DNA of 64,000 nt from Chryseobacterium gwangjuense (GTDB lineage: Bacteria; Bacteroidota; Bacteroidia; Flavobacteriales; Weeksellaceae): contig NZ_JAJTNP010000005.1 in assembly GCF_021311115.1 (NCBI RefSeq), positions 248,001 through 312,000 on the forward strand, read 5' to 3'. Made by a program: the position numbers and the translations under genes. Positions within the stretch are counted from its first letter, which is position 1. Every line of letters begins with the position of its first letter. The notes under the pieces were generated by a model that was given only the letters and a program-made list of their open reading frames with translations, was not told the origin of the DNA and did not search any database. Positions 24,810 through 33,622 of the stretch are shown in pieces.

Positions 24810-25604
24810 ATGCAGACACAAAAAGTAATACATCATCTTGTCAACTGGTTGAAAGATTATGCAACGAAAGCTAATGTAAAAGGATATGTAATCGGAGTTT
24901 CTGGAGGAGTAGATTCCGGTGTGGTTTCTACCTTATGTGCCATGACAGGACTTGAAGTTTTGCTTTTAGAAATGCCTATCCGACAAAAAGAAGACCAGGT
25001 AAACCGAGCGCAGGATCATATTGCAGATCTAAAGAAAAGATTCCCAAATGTTCAAGGAAAAAGAATTGATCTGACTCCTGTTTTTGAAACATTTGAAGAC
25101 AGCGTAGAAAATCATGTGGAAGGAAGATGGAGCAACAACCTGTCTTTGGCCAATACAAGATCCCGTTTCAGAATGGTGACTTTATATTATTTCGGACAGC
25201 TTCACGGACTTTTGGTTTGTGGAACAGGAAATAAGGTAGAGGATTTCGGAATTGGTTTTTATACAAAATACGGTGACGGCGGTGTAGATGTTTCTCCTAT
25301 TGCTGATCTTTATAAAACTGAAGTATACGCATTAGCGAAAGATTTAAACCTCATCGAAAGTATTCAAAATGCAATTCCTACAGACGGACTTTGGGATGCA
25401 GAAAGAACCGACGAAGACCAAATCGGAGCCACTTATCCTGAATTGGAAAAAATTCAGAAAGAATACGGAACTAAAACCGTTGAAGATTATGAAGGGCGCG
25501 ACAAGGAAGTGTTTATGATTTTCGACAGAATGCATAAAGCTGCGAAACATAAAATGGTTCCTATTCCTATCTGTGATATTCCTGAAGAATGGAGAGAAGA
25601 CTAA
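24810..25604 (+). CDS. nadE: NAD(+) synthase, ammonia-dependent
   Basis: A 264-residue ATP-pyrophosphatase amidating nicotinic acid adenine dinucleotide to NAD. The PP-loop is GVSGGVDSGVVSTL (S31-S36), then LANTRSRFRMVTLYYF (dinucleotide-binding) and GTGNKVEDFGIGFYTKYGDGGVDVSPIADLYKTEV, whose GN and GDGG parts contact ATP. The glutaminase domain is missing, so ammonia is the nitrogen donor, as in short NadE enzymes. It follows two GNAT genes by 11 bases. The nearby gldB gene is in reverse orientation about 1 kb away. The identification is secure. Confidence 0.95.
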   Translation: MQTQKVIHHLVNWLKDYATKANVKGYVIGVSGGVDSGVVSTLCAMTGLEVLLLEMPIRQKEDQVNRAQDHIADLKKRFPNVQGKRIDLTPVFETFEDSVENHVEGRWSNNLSLANTRSRFRMVTLYYFGQLHGLLVCGTGNKVEDFGIGFYTKYGDGGVDVSPIADLYKTEVYALAKDLNLIESIQNAIPTDGLWDAERTDEDQIGATYPELEKIQKEYGTKTVEDYEGRDKEVFMIFDRMHKAAKHKMVPIPICDIPEEWRED

Positions 25605-25688
25605 AGTTAATGTAACAACGTATCAATTTAACAGTGTAACAATAACAGTGGTAAATTGATAATTACTGTATTTTTAAATCTTTAAATT

Positions 25689-26189
25689 ATGAATGGTAAA
25701 ATAAGATCTCTTTTTTTCATCTGTCTCGGCCTCCTTTTCGGGATGTCTGTAATGTATGTTTACAATAATTTTATTGCGGATAAAAATCCAACTCAGCAAG
25801 AGGAAGCGAAAAACCAAAGCAACTTTCAGGCAAAACAGGGAAATACGTCTCAAAACAGCAGTGAAATTTATTCTATTACTGAAGAAACTAAGGTCATTTC
25901 TTATGTAAAACAAAATCATGAGCTTCCAGAGTATTATATTACAAAAAACGAAGCCAAAAAATTAGGATGGGATCCTTCAAAAGGAAACCTTTGTGATGTT
26001 TTGCCCGGAAAAGCCATTGGTGGCGATCACTTTGGAAACAGAGAAGGAAAATTACCTAAAGGACAAAAATATTTTGAAGCCGATGTAAACTATAACTGCG
26101 GAAACAGAAATTCAGACCGTATTATTTTTACTAAAAACGGAGATGTTTATTTGACGAAAAACCATTATAAAAGCTTTGAAAAACAGTAA
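25689..26189 (+). CDS. Barnase-like guanyl-specific ribonuclease
   Basis: A 166-residue exported microbial RNase (N1/T1/barnase fold). An N-terminal hydrophobic segment (6-26) is a signal or anchor, followed by a Gln/Asn-rich linker (34-60). The RNase domain (about 66-166) includes HELPEYYITKNEAKKLGWDP, GGDHFGNREGKLP, and the catalytic set E130 (KYFEADVNY), R140/R144 (GNRNSDRIIF) and H159 (TKNHYKSF), equivalent to barnase Glu73, Arg83/87 and His102. Its inhibitor gene follows 17 bases later. The RNase could be a secreted toxin or a scavenging nuclease. Confidence 0.93.
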   Translation: MNGKIRSLFFICLGLLFGMSVMYVYNNFIADKNPTQQEEAKNQSNFQAKQGNTSQNSSEIYSITEETKVISYVKQNHELPEYYITKNEAKKLGWDPSKGNLCDVLPGKAIGGDHFGNREGKLPKGQKYFEADVNYNCGNRNSDRIIFTKNGDVYLTKNHYKSFEKQ

Positions 26190-26206
26190 TAAAAATTAAA
26201 AGAAAT

Positions 26207-26518
26207 ATGAAAACAATATATATAGATTTTACAGATATAGGAGATTATGAAGACTTCTACGCTCAATTAAAAGAAAAAATCACACTTCCAGAACATTTTG
26301 GGGAAAATCTTGATGCTCTTGCTGACGTTATTTCAGGAGAACTGGAAATGCCTCTTCATCTGGAATTTGTGAATATGAGCATAGATCAGTTAGAACTTTT
26401 TGAAGATATGCTGACAACTTTAGAAGATGCAGAAGATGAAACGGAAGGATTCTCTTTCACCTATTATTTGGAACAATATGAGGATGATGAAGATGAAGTC
26501 GAAACCAACGAAGAGTAA
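26207..26518 (+). CDS. Barstar-family RNase inhibitor
   Basis: A 103-residue acidic protein, the cytoplasmic partner that would neutralise the barnase-like RNase encoded just upstream. The barstar hallmark is LKEKITLPEHFGENLDALADVI (about 21-42), with the inhibitory acidic helix. The C-terminal tail is very acidic (residues 80-103 rich in Glu and Asp), longer than in Bacillus barstar. The 17-base spacing and the terminator after it define a two-gene operon. Confidence 0.92.
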   Translation: MKTIYIDFTDIGDYEDFYAQLKEKITLPEHFGENLDALADVISGELEMPLHLEFVNMSIDQLELFEDMLTTLEDAEDETEGFSFTYYLEQYEDDEDEVETNEE

Positions 26519-26540
26519 TTGCCAACCTCCTACAATAACA

Positions 26541-26569
26541 AAACTCACAGATTGCTCTGTGAGTTTTTT
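26541..26569 (+). terminator. Terminator of the barnase-barstar operon
   Basis: ACTCACAGA and TCTGTGAGT form a 9-bp stem with a TTGC loop, then a T run, 23 bases after the barstar stop. Confidence 0.85.
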
Positions 26570-26605
26570 GGTCTAAGACATCAAGTGAATCTGTCTAATT
26601 TTTTA

Positions 26606-27919
26606 TTACTGCTTTATGAATTTATAATTCTGTTGTTTTCCCCCCTTAACAGAATATTGCAGTATATAATTTCCACTTAATAAAGACGATACGTCGATCT
26701 CACGATCTACCGAGTTGAATGATTTCACTTTCTGCCCGACCATATTATAAATTTCAGCCTTATCAATTTTTTCAGTTCCTTTAAAGTAAAGGATATTCAT
26801 TACCGGATTCGGATAAATTTCTATATCACTATTATCTTTTGTAGTATCTCTCACCGATAAATATTGGGTAAGATCTAAATAAAATCCTACTATTTGTCCG
26901 GTTGCATTTGTCCCCACTCCTGCAATTTTTTTCCCATCCTGAGAAATTGCTAAAGGCAACGCCATTGTTACTCCATTTGTTGCAATCCCTAATGCTACTG
27001 CGTAATCATTCAAATTAACACGTCCACTTGCAGCAGTCCAAATAAAGCCTTCTCCAGACATTGGAGGTGCTGAAAATGCCCTGAAATACCCTACTACAGT
27101 TGTTCCATTGGCAGATATTCCTGTTGCACCACCCCTGAAGAAGACCGAGGAATTTGGATGTGTTATATAAGTAACTCCAGCTGTTGTATTCCAAACATAA
27201 GGATTGGGCATTGCTGCCCCTATTACTGTATTTCCATCAGCAGAAACAGCTCCGGCTTCACCCAGATTATTTCCGCTACTATCTGTAATAAAATTTTCTA
27301 CTCCGTTTACCCATCTTGCACCACTTCTTGTTCCTGTTGGTTCATCTTGCCATCCTACGATCACGGTTCCATCTGCATTCACAGCATTCGCTCTTGAACT
27401 TCGCCCTGAAACTATACTTCCCAAATCTACTACTCCATTCACGGCATCCCATTTCACAGCGTGTGCATTCGCCGCAGTAAGCCAGCCTAACCCAACAATG
27501 ACATTTCCGTTGGATGACATTCCCCAAGCAGAACTTACACTACCATCCCAACCTGTAGGAACAAGCCCTCCTTTAGTTGCCCATGTAGACGCACCTGCAT
27601 CATAGGTTGAGATCTCATTAAAACCTGTTGCAGCATTCGTTGTTGAAGATGCAATCTTGGTTCCGTCATTAGAAACCAACGTTCTTCCTGCAGCAGGATA
27701 TCCGTTTGTAAGTGCTCCTATCTGTACAAGTCCAGTAGCCGCACTCCATTTATAAATTCCACCTGCACTTGTATGCATACTTACGACTCCGTTATCTGAA
27801 ACGGCTCCTACCGTATAATTTCCAACTCCCATCACTGTAAGCTGTGCCTTTGTAATTCCAACATTCAGTATGCAGTAACCCGCCAATACTTTAATTGAAA
27901 GATTGTAAATTTTTTTCAT
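26606..27919 (-). CDS. Secreted HAF-repeat propeller protein with T9SS sorting domain
   Basis: A 437-residue exported protein. The signal peptide (1-25, ending TKAQ) is followed by six or more short repeats of the HAF-type 'A.AVSADGxxVVG...A..W': GAVSDNGVVSMHTSAGGIYKW, AWGMSSNGNVIVGLGW, ANAVNADGTVIVGWQDE, AGAVSADGNTVIGAAM, ATGISANGTTVVGYF and PLAISQDGKKIAGVGT. The C-terminal T9SS type A domain (about 365-437, SDIEIYPNPVMNILYFKG... and SGNYILQYSVKGG) directs it to the cell surface. The role is unknown; the repeats are probably beta-propeller blades. It faces the TPR-AraC gene across a divergent 213-base gap. Confidence 0.82.
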   Translation of the reverse strand: MKKIYNLSIKVLAGYCILNVGITKAQLTVMGVGNYTVGAVSDNGVVSMHTSAGGIYKWSAATGLVQIGALTNGYPAAGRTLVSNDGTKIASSTTNAATGFNEISTYDAGASTWATKGGLVPTGWDGSVSSAWGMSSNGNVIVGLGWLTAANAHAVKWDAVNGVVDLGSIVSGRSSRANAVNADGTVIVGWQDEPTGTRSGARWVNGVENFITDSSGNNLGEAGAVSADGNTVIGAAMPNPYVWNTTAGVTYITHPNSSVFFRGGATGISANGTTVVGYFRAFSAPPMSGEGFIWTAASGRVNLNDYAVALGIATNGVTMALPLAISQDGKKIAGVGTNATGQIVGFYLDLTQYLSVRDTTKDNSDIEIYPNPVMNILYFKGTEKIDKAEIYNMVGQKVKSFNSVDREIDVSSLLSGNYILQYSVKGGKQQNYKFIKQ

Positions 27920-28132
27920 ACGCTGATGTATTTAATATTTTAAACTTGGTGGAAGCAATATTAATATTATATTTACCCAATTAAAAGAATTTGTCTTTTA
28001 CAATTCGTGAAATTCAAAAGAATTAAAATTTTAAAAACTTAATATTCAAATACATAAACAAAACTCGAATTGAAAGTAATTTTCAGACAGATTATTCATA
28101 AAAACATAAAAACAGGTAACCGCTTCGAAAAA

Positions 28133-29722
28133 ATGCTGAGAAATAATAAGAATATTCTACTGCTAATTTTCATTTTTTATTCCATTTTTACAAACGGACA
28201 GTCTGGTCCTGACTTTAGTATTTTAGCAGATAAAGCATTTCAAAAACTGTATCAAAATCCGGACGACTGCATCAGTTATTCTCAAAGTCTTCTTCTAAGT
28301 GATCAAAATATAGAGCATAAGCTCGTGTTACAAAACATCATTTCACAAGCTTATGCTATGAAGGGTGATTATGTACAATCTGTAAGTATTTCTACCCAGC
28401 AGGAAGATTTTCAACAGAACAATCTTTCCTATTTTATGCAGGCTTTTGGAAACTATAATCTTGCTGAACAATATCAAAATCTGGATTTATACGATCAGTC
28501 AAAAAAAATTATTGCTCATCTTCTGTCAGATCAAAACTTCCTAAAAAGTAATGATCCCAAACTGAGAATAACAGTGGCTAAAGTGTATCAGCTTCAAGCT
28601 CTAAACTTTGGAATCAACAGAGACTATCCATCAGCTTTACAATATCTCACGAAAAGCGACCAGTATACAAATAGTAGTAATGAAGAAAATATTATCACAG
28701 GAATTGAGAATAAGATTTTTCGATCGTCTTATTTACTGAGACAAAATAAATTAAATGAGTCTAAAAAACTTACTGACAGTATCATTAATCATCTTGAAAA
28801 ACATAAAGACCATCCTTTTTTATTGAGCCTTGCCTATGAAACCTTGTCCAGATATTATTTTCTTAAACAAGATTACAAAACATCGGTTTCCCAATCGGAA
28901 ATGGCACTTTTACAGATTGAGAATATTCCATTCAGCAGTTTAAAAATTAAAATTTACGAATCGCTATCACGAAACTATTTTGCACTTCATGATGATGCTA
29001 AATACCACCAATACAATAAACTTTACAACGAATTAAAAACAAAAGAAGATTCTAACACCAAAGAAGGGATACGATATATTGTCAAGCTTGCAGAAACCAA
29101 CCAAAATAAAAGCATTGAGTTTCAAAAGCAGAGTTATACACAATCTTTAGGAATTTTAATATTAATCCTGACTTTCATAGTCCTTGCCTTACTCATTTAT
29201 TTTTTAATTATCAAAACCAAGAACAAAGACTTAAAAAAGCAATTTGATTTCTTCGAAAAACAGAGTAAACGTGAACAGAAAATAATATCTTCCTTACCTA
29301 TCATAAAAGAAACACCTGCTATCGAAAAGAATTCTGAAAAAGATGCTAGCAAAATATCAAAGGAAAAAGAAGAGGAAATCCTCCAAAAACTCGAAGAATT
29401 TGAAGAATCAGACCGGTTTTTGAATAAAAGCATGTCTCTCTCCCTGCTTTCTTCCCAAATGGAAGTGAATACCAAATACCTCTCTGAAGTCATTAATACT
29501 CATAAAGAAAAGAATTTCAACGGCTACATCAATGAATTAAGAATTAACCACATTGCTCATTTATTGAGAACAGATCCTGTATTTCTTAATTATAAAGTAA
29601 GTTATCTTGCAGAACATTCAGGGTTTTCATCCCACAGTACATTTACAACCGTGTTCAAGTCTGTTACGGGAATGTCTCCGAATACGTATATCCAGGAAAT
29701 CAGTAAAAGTAAAACTTTATGA
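28133..29722 (+). CDS. TPR membrane protein with C-terminal AraC-type DNA-binding domain
   Basis: A 529-residue one-component membrane regulator. I start at 28133 (MLRNNKNILL) rather than a TTG at 28070, because the signal/anchor (to about NGQSG) begins there. The extracytoplasmic part (about 25-330) consists of TPR-like helices. A transmembrane helix (about 337-360, SLGILILILTFIVLALLIYFLI) leads to a basic/Glu-rich linker and an AraC/XylS double helix-turn-helix at 440-529, with INELRINHIAHLL and AEHSGFSSHSTFTTVFKSVTGMSP. It probably senses an extracellular or envelope signal and acts on DNA while in the inner membrane. Its stop overlaps the next gene start by four bases. Confidence 0.85.
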   Translation: MLRNNKNILLLIFIFYSIFTNGQSGPDFSILADKAFQKLYQNPDDCISYSQSLLLSDQNIEHKLVLQNIISQAYAMKGDYVQSVSISTQQEDFQQNNLSYFMQAFGNYNLAEQYQNLDLYDQSKKIIAHLLSDQNFLKSNDPKLRITVAKVYQLQALNFGINRDYPSALQYLTKSDQYTNSSNEENIITGIENKIFRSSYLLRQNKLNESKKLTDSIINHLEKHKDHPFLLSLAYETLSRYYFLKQDYKTSVSQSEMALLQIENIPFSSLKIKIYESLSRNYFALHDDAKYHQYNKLYNELKTKEDSNTKEGIRYIVKLAETNQNKSIEFQKQSYTQSLGILILILTFIVLALLIYFLIIKTKNKDLKKQFDFFEKQSKREQKIISSLPIIKETPAIEKNSEKDASKISKEKEEEILQKLEEFEESDRFLNKSMSLSLLSSQMEVNTKYLSEVINTHKEKNFNGYINELRINHIAHLLRTDPVFLNYKVSYLAEHSGFSSHSTFTTVFKSVTGMSPNTYIQEISKSKTL

Positions 29723-30852
29723 AATTTATTTTAAAAACACTTTCATTCTTACTTTTAAGCTTTTATGTTTCTATAAATGCTCAGAGAATACCGGATGATT
29801 CTCTGATGAAAAAAGCCCATGCTGAAATCTATGACAATCCTGACAATGCCATCCAGATTGGAAAAAATTTGTTAAAAAAAGACAACAACATCGATACGTC
29901 TATCAAAATTTATATGTTGCTTTCTACAGCAAATATTGCCAAAAGAAACTTTGATGAGTCTTTGAAATATATTTTAAAAGCTAAAGAACTTTCACAAAAA
30001 ACAAGCGACCCAAAAAATCAGCTTAGTGTATTAATATCTGTTGCCATACAGTATCAACAAATGGAACTTTTTAGCAAAAGCTTGGAAACGCTTAACGAAG
30101 CTGATCTATATTTGGCGAAAATTCCCGAAAATTCACCTGAGAAATACATAGAAACTGCCAGAAGTTATGCTATACGAGGGATGATTTATAAGAGCCAATC
30201 GAATTCAGAAATTGCTCTTGAAAAATTTCTTACTTCTCTGCAAAATTTTGAAAAAGTCCCTTTGCAAAAAACGACCTACTCAAATGTGAGTGTAGTGTAT
30301 TATAACATTGGTTATTGCTATCTGAACCTGAACCAAATAGATAAAGCACAACAGGCCTTTTTACAATCGATAAACTATGCACAGAAAAATCATGCGAAAA
30401 GCCTTGAAGCCTTTGCTTTAAAGGGAATGGCAGAAATGTACAAACAAAAACGGGAACATCAGACCGCCATCAATCTTTTACAAAAAGCCGAAAACCTTAG
30501 TAAAAACACCGGTGATATTGTTCTTAATGAAGGCATCTATAAAGAAATGGCAGACAATTACCTGGCTTTGAGGAGGCAAGATCTCTATCAGCTCTATAAT
30601 AAAAAATATTTTGAAATGCGCTTCAAAAGAAAGGAAAACGAACTAATTTCCATTAATCAGGTCATTGATAATCATAACAAAGAGACCTCTGTCAAAAGTA
30701 AAGAGATTAAATCTTATTATAGTAATCTAATGATCATTGCGACTATTGTAGGAGGAATGATGATTACCCTTCTTTTGTACTTGATTTTAAAGATGAAAAA
30801 ACTAAATGATAGGCATCAAAAAAATATACAGCATATTATACGAGCTTCATAG
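29719..30852 (+). CDS. TPR membrane protein lacking a DNA-binding domain
   Basis: A 377-residue relative of the preceding protein. It has a signal peptide (1-20, ending NAQ), five or more TPR repeats (for example YYNIGYCYLNLNQIDKAQQAF and LKGMAEMYKQKREHQTAINLL), and a transmembrane helix at about 335-358 (LMIIATIVGGMMITLLLYLI). It then stops about 18 residues after the membrane, where related proteins would carry an AraC output domain. ATGA overlap with the upstream gene implies translational coupling. It may partner with the upstream regulator as a sensing subunit, or be a truncated duplicate. Confidence 0.8.
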   Translation: MKFILKTLSFLLLSFYVSINAQRIPDDSLMKKAHAEIYDNPDNAIQIGKNLLKKDNNIDTSIKIYMLLSTANIAKRNFDESLKYILKAKELSQKTSDPKNQLSVLISVAIQYQQMELFSKSLETLNEADLYLAKIPENSPEKYIETARSYAIRGMIYKSQSNSEIALEKFLTSLQNFEKVPLQKTTYSNVSVVYYNIGYCYLNLNQIDKAQQAFLQSINYAQKNHAKSLEAFALKGMAEMYKQKREHQTAINLLQKAENLSKNTGDIVLNEGIYKEMADNYLALRRQDLYQLYNKKYFEMRFKRKENELISINQVIDNHNKETSVKSKEIKSYYSNLMIIATIVGGMMITLLLYLILKMKKLNDRHQKNIQHIIRAS

Positions 30853-30860
30853 TCTATAAA

Positions 30861-30892
30861 TAAAAAAACATTCCGATCGGAATGTTTTTTTA
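30861..30892. terminator. Bidirectional terminator between TPR gene and pafA
   Basis: ACATTCCGATCGGAATGT is a perfect 18-base palindrome with A/T runs on either side, suitable for both the plus-strand TPR operon and the minus-strand pafA gene. Confidence 0.8.
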
Positions 30893-30911
30893 TTATTTCT
30901 TTATCATCAGA

Positions 30912-32558
30912 TTATTTGCCAATAGCTTCGGTAATCGGATTTCCTACATTTCCGCTAGGAAACTGGATTTTCAATAAAGAAGAAACTGTAGGCGCAATAT
31001 CCGTCATAAAATAAGGCTTATTGCTTTCTCCATGCTGAATTCCCCAACCCATAAAGATTAACGGAATATGTGAATCATAAGAGTTCCAGACACTGTGTGT
31101 AGTTCCTGTTTTTGAATAAGGAGGCAACATAGAATCATGAGAAATCAACTGAATATCACCGCTTCTTTGTCTGTTAATCCCATTAATAATTCTTTGCTTT
31201 ATAGGTTCAGGGATAGTTGCTTCCTGAACTTCTGTTACAGAAACCGCATACAAAACGGTAGGATCTTTTTCTAATTCCTTGATTGCAAAGTCTCTTACAT
31301 CATCCAGTTCAAGTTTATTATCTTTCATGAGTTTTCTATCAAAATAAATTTGATAATTATCAACAGCATTAATCAGTTTATCAACTCCGAATTTCTCTTT
31401 TAATTTCTCATTGATATTCTTTTCCATTCCTTCACCGAAGAAACCTGTTGTAATTTTATGCTCCTGCAAAAATCCTACAGAATGTGCTCCTCCATGATCT
31501 GCAGAAAGGAAAACCGTATATTGTCCTTTTCCTACTTTTGAATCTAAATAATTAAAAAACTGAGCCAAATCCTGATCCAATCTTAAATAAACATCTTCTA
31601 CCTCAATAGAATTCGGACCAAATTTATGACCAGCATAATCTGTTGACGCTAAATTGATCGCCAAAAAGTCGGTAATATTATCACCTCCTAATTTTTCTCC
31701 CTCTACAGAAGCTTCCGCCAACTTCAAAGTCAATGTATTTCCGAAAGGTGTATAACGGATATTATCTTTCTTAGTTTTATAATCAGCCGCTAAATTACTG
31801 TAAGGAAAAGTAGGCGTTTTTGCACTTCCCAACAATCCTTCCCAAGAAGAATTATCCGGTGAACTTTCTGTATATTGATTGATTGGAAGTAATGTATTCC
31901 AACCGTTTGCTACCAATTGATCCGGTAAATTCTGAGAATTGAAAGATTTCACCCATTGTGGCAAATCATTCATATACCAAGAACTTGTAATGAAATTTCC
32001 TGAAGAATCATCAAACCAAAAAGCCCCGTTTGGATTGTGACCAGCCGGTAAGATCGAAGCTCTGTCTTTCAATGAAACCCCGATTACTTTTCCCTGAAAA
32101 TTAGTTGCCAATCTCAATTCGTCCGTAACTGTTGTAGACCAAAGGTTTTTCGGAGAGTGACTACCAATTTTTGCATTGGTTGTTCCTACCGGTGTTACAC
32201 TCTCGTCAGTTGTACAATATACATTTTGACCTGTTTCCTTATCAGTCCAGTCATTCCCTGCAATCCCGTGAATAGCCGGAACCGATCCCGTATAAATACA
32301 AGTATGACCTAACGCGGTAACGGTAGGAACATAAGGAATATGAACATTATTTAAAGAATATCCCGTTCCTAACAACCTTTTGAAACCTTCGTTACCATAT
32401 TTATTGTAAAAACGATACAGGTAATCCCACCTCATCTGATCTACTACCAAACCGACTACCAATTTCGGTCTTTCTAATTGTGAATTTTTGTTCTTCTGCG
32501 CATTGATTGTAAAAACGGATAACAAAGTAACCGCCGCAATCGAAATTTTCCTAAGCAT
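30912..32558 (-). CDS. pafA: PafA-type alkaline phosphatase
   Basis: A 548-residue phosphomonoesterase of the alkaline phosphatase superfamily, exported (signal peptide 1-20, ending TINA). It matches the Elizabethkingia PafA pattern: metal aspartate in VVDQMRWDY (D40), nucleophile Thr in PTVTALGHT (T81), the Asn in IAGNDW (N102), and the KDR motif in GVSLKDRAS (K164, R166), which bind the phosphate as in characterised PafA. Distal metal ligands are in SADHGGAHS. PafA is a broad phosphatase, constitutive in the original isolate, so it may supply phosphate from nucleotides and sugars. A -7-like TAAATTTG lies at 32587-32580. Confidence 0.93.
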   Translation of the reverse strand: MLRKISIAAVTLLSVFTINAQKNKNSQLERPKLVVGLVVDQMRWDYLYRFYNKYGNEGFKRLLGTGYSLNNVHIPYVPTVTALGHTCIYTGSVPAIHGIAGNDWTDKETGQNVYCTTDESVTPVGTTNAKIGSHSPKNLWSTTVTDELRLATNFQGKVIGVSLKDRASILPAGHNPNGAFWFDDSSGNFITSSWYMNDLPQWVKSFNSQNLPDQLVANGWNTLLPINQYTESSPDNSSWEGLLGSAKTPTFPYSNLAADYKTKKDNIRYTPFGNTLTLKLAEASVEGEKLGGDNITDFLAINLASTDYAGHKFGPNSIEVEDVYLRLDQDLAQFFNYLDSKVGKGQYTVFLSADHGGAHSVGFLQEHKITTGFFGEGMEKNINEKLKEKFGVDKLINAVDNYQIYFDRKLMKDNKLELDDVRDFAIKELEKDPTVLYAVSVTEVQEATIPEPIKQRIINGINRQRSGDIQLISHDSMLPPYSKTGTTHSVWNSYDSHIPLIFMGWGIQHGESNKPYFMTDIAPTVSSLLKIQFPSGNVGNPITEAIGK

Positions 32559-32601
32559 TCAGTAAAATTTTATTGAGAACAAATTTACGGGTTTTAAAAA
32601 T

Positions 32602-32630
32602 TTTGGTGTGTGAAATTTTGATTAAATTTG
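32602..32630 (+). promoter_or_regulatory. Promoter of the two-TM protein and GNAT genes
   Basis: TTTG (32602-32605) and TAAATTTG (32623-32630) with 17 bases between match the consensus. The ATG lies 45 bases downstream. Confidence 0.55.
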
Positions 32631-32675
32631 AAGACATTCCAAATTCAAATTTTCCAATCAAAATAAACTTCAGTA

Positions 32676-33011
32676 ATGAAAATTATTAGACCTTTTCTTC
32701 TTTTTGTTTCTATAATTTTGTTTGGATGGCTGTTTTTCAGTAATGCGGATCTTATTAATATCATGGCTACTCTTAATCATGCAGAAAGTAATTCTGAAAT
32801 TTCTAAAATAAACAGCTTTACAGATATTAATGAATTAAAACAATTTGCAGTAAGTAAAATAAATCAGATAAACGCCAACATGGATCGACGTTCTGAAAGC
32901 GCTGTTACCAGATCAATTATCATTTTAATTTTGATATTTATACAGATTGTTCTTTATGCCACTAAAGGAAATATTTTCGGATCGAAAACTTCAAATTTTC
33001 AATGGAAATAG
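32676..33011 (+). CDS. Small two-TM membrane protein, unknown function
   Basis: A 111-residue protein with hydrophobic segments at about 6-24 and 80-97, and a polar loop between them (residues 30-75) with a helix-like LNELKQF pattern. I do not recognise it. The 3' end overlaps the following GNAT gene by 10 bases in another frame, so the two genes are coupled. The same strand and promoter suggest a single transcript. Confidence 0.65.
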   Translation: MKIIRPFLLFVSIILFGWLFFSNADLINIMATLNHAESNSEISKINSFTDINELKQFAVSKINQINANMDRRSESAVTRSIIILILIFIQIVLYATKGNIFGSKTSNFQWK

Positions 33012-33547
33012 AAATCAAAAAACTAGAAAAGCTCACTTCCAATCCTACTCTAAACTGGGGATTGAATGGTTATGAAACCGATAAGGTTTTTAGTGTTTCC
33101 ACTATTAAAATGGGAAGTTCTTTTGAATTCAGTTTAAGAGAGAAAACTCAATATTATAAAAAAGTATGGGAAACCAATGATGAAGATATTGATCATCTTA
33201 ATGAAATTATTAATCAGGAGAATTCCTTCGGAGCTTTTGAAAATGATGAATTAATCGGTTGGATGATCTGTGATTTCAGAACATGGAATAATAGTCTTTT
33301 TATTGAAAACATATTGATCTGTGAGAAATTCCGCAGGCAAAACATCGGAAAGTTATTCATTAAAAATGTCAACCGAAAAGCAAGAGAACTGCAATGCAGA
33401 CTCGTTGAGCTTGAAACACAAAATACTAATTATCCAGCAATACAGTTCTATCAAAATGCAGGGTTCTCCATCACCGGAATTAATACAAAATTGTATAATG
33501 ATTCCACAGAAACGGCTTTATTTATGAGTTTTGATGTGTTGGTTTAA
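33002..33547 (+). CDS. GNAT-family N-acetyltransferase
   Basis: A 181-residue acetyltransferase. The acetyl-CoA loop is CEKFRRQNIGKLFIKNV (RRQNIGK), after GAFENDELIGWMICDFRTW and before VELETQNTNYPAIQFYQNAGF. It is unusual in having about 65 residues before the GNAT core. The start at 33002 overlaps the upstream gene by 10 bases; no other start keeps the open N-terminus. Substrate unknown. Confidence 0.85.
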   Translation: MEIEIKKLEKLTSNPTLNWGLNGYETDKVFSVSTIKMGSSFEFSLREKTQYYKKVWETNDEDIDHLNEIINQENSFGAFENDELIGWMICDFRTWNNSLFIENILICEKFRRQNIGKLFIKNVNRKARELQCRLVELETQNTNYPAIQFYQNAGFSITGINTKLYNDSTETALFMSFDVLV

Positions 33548-33622
33548 AAACATCATCTTTTCATAAAAACAAAGACATTTTTGAAAACTGGAATTTGAAC
33601 GAATTTTAAAAACGTTAAAAAA

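Noticed and set aside
28070..28132. TTG start of the TPR-AraC gene
   Set aside because: The ATG at 28133 directly precedes the signal segment, while the extension is basic and uncharacteristic.
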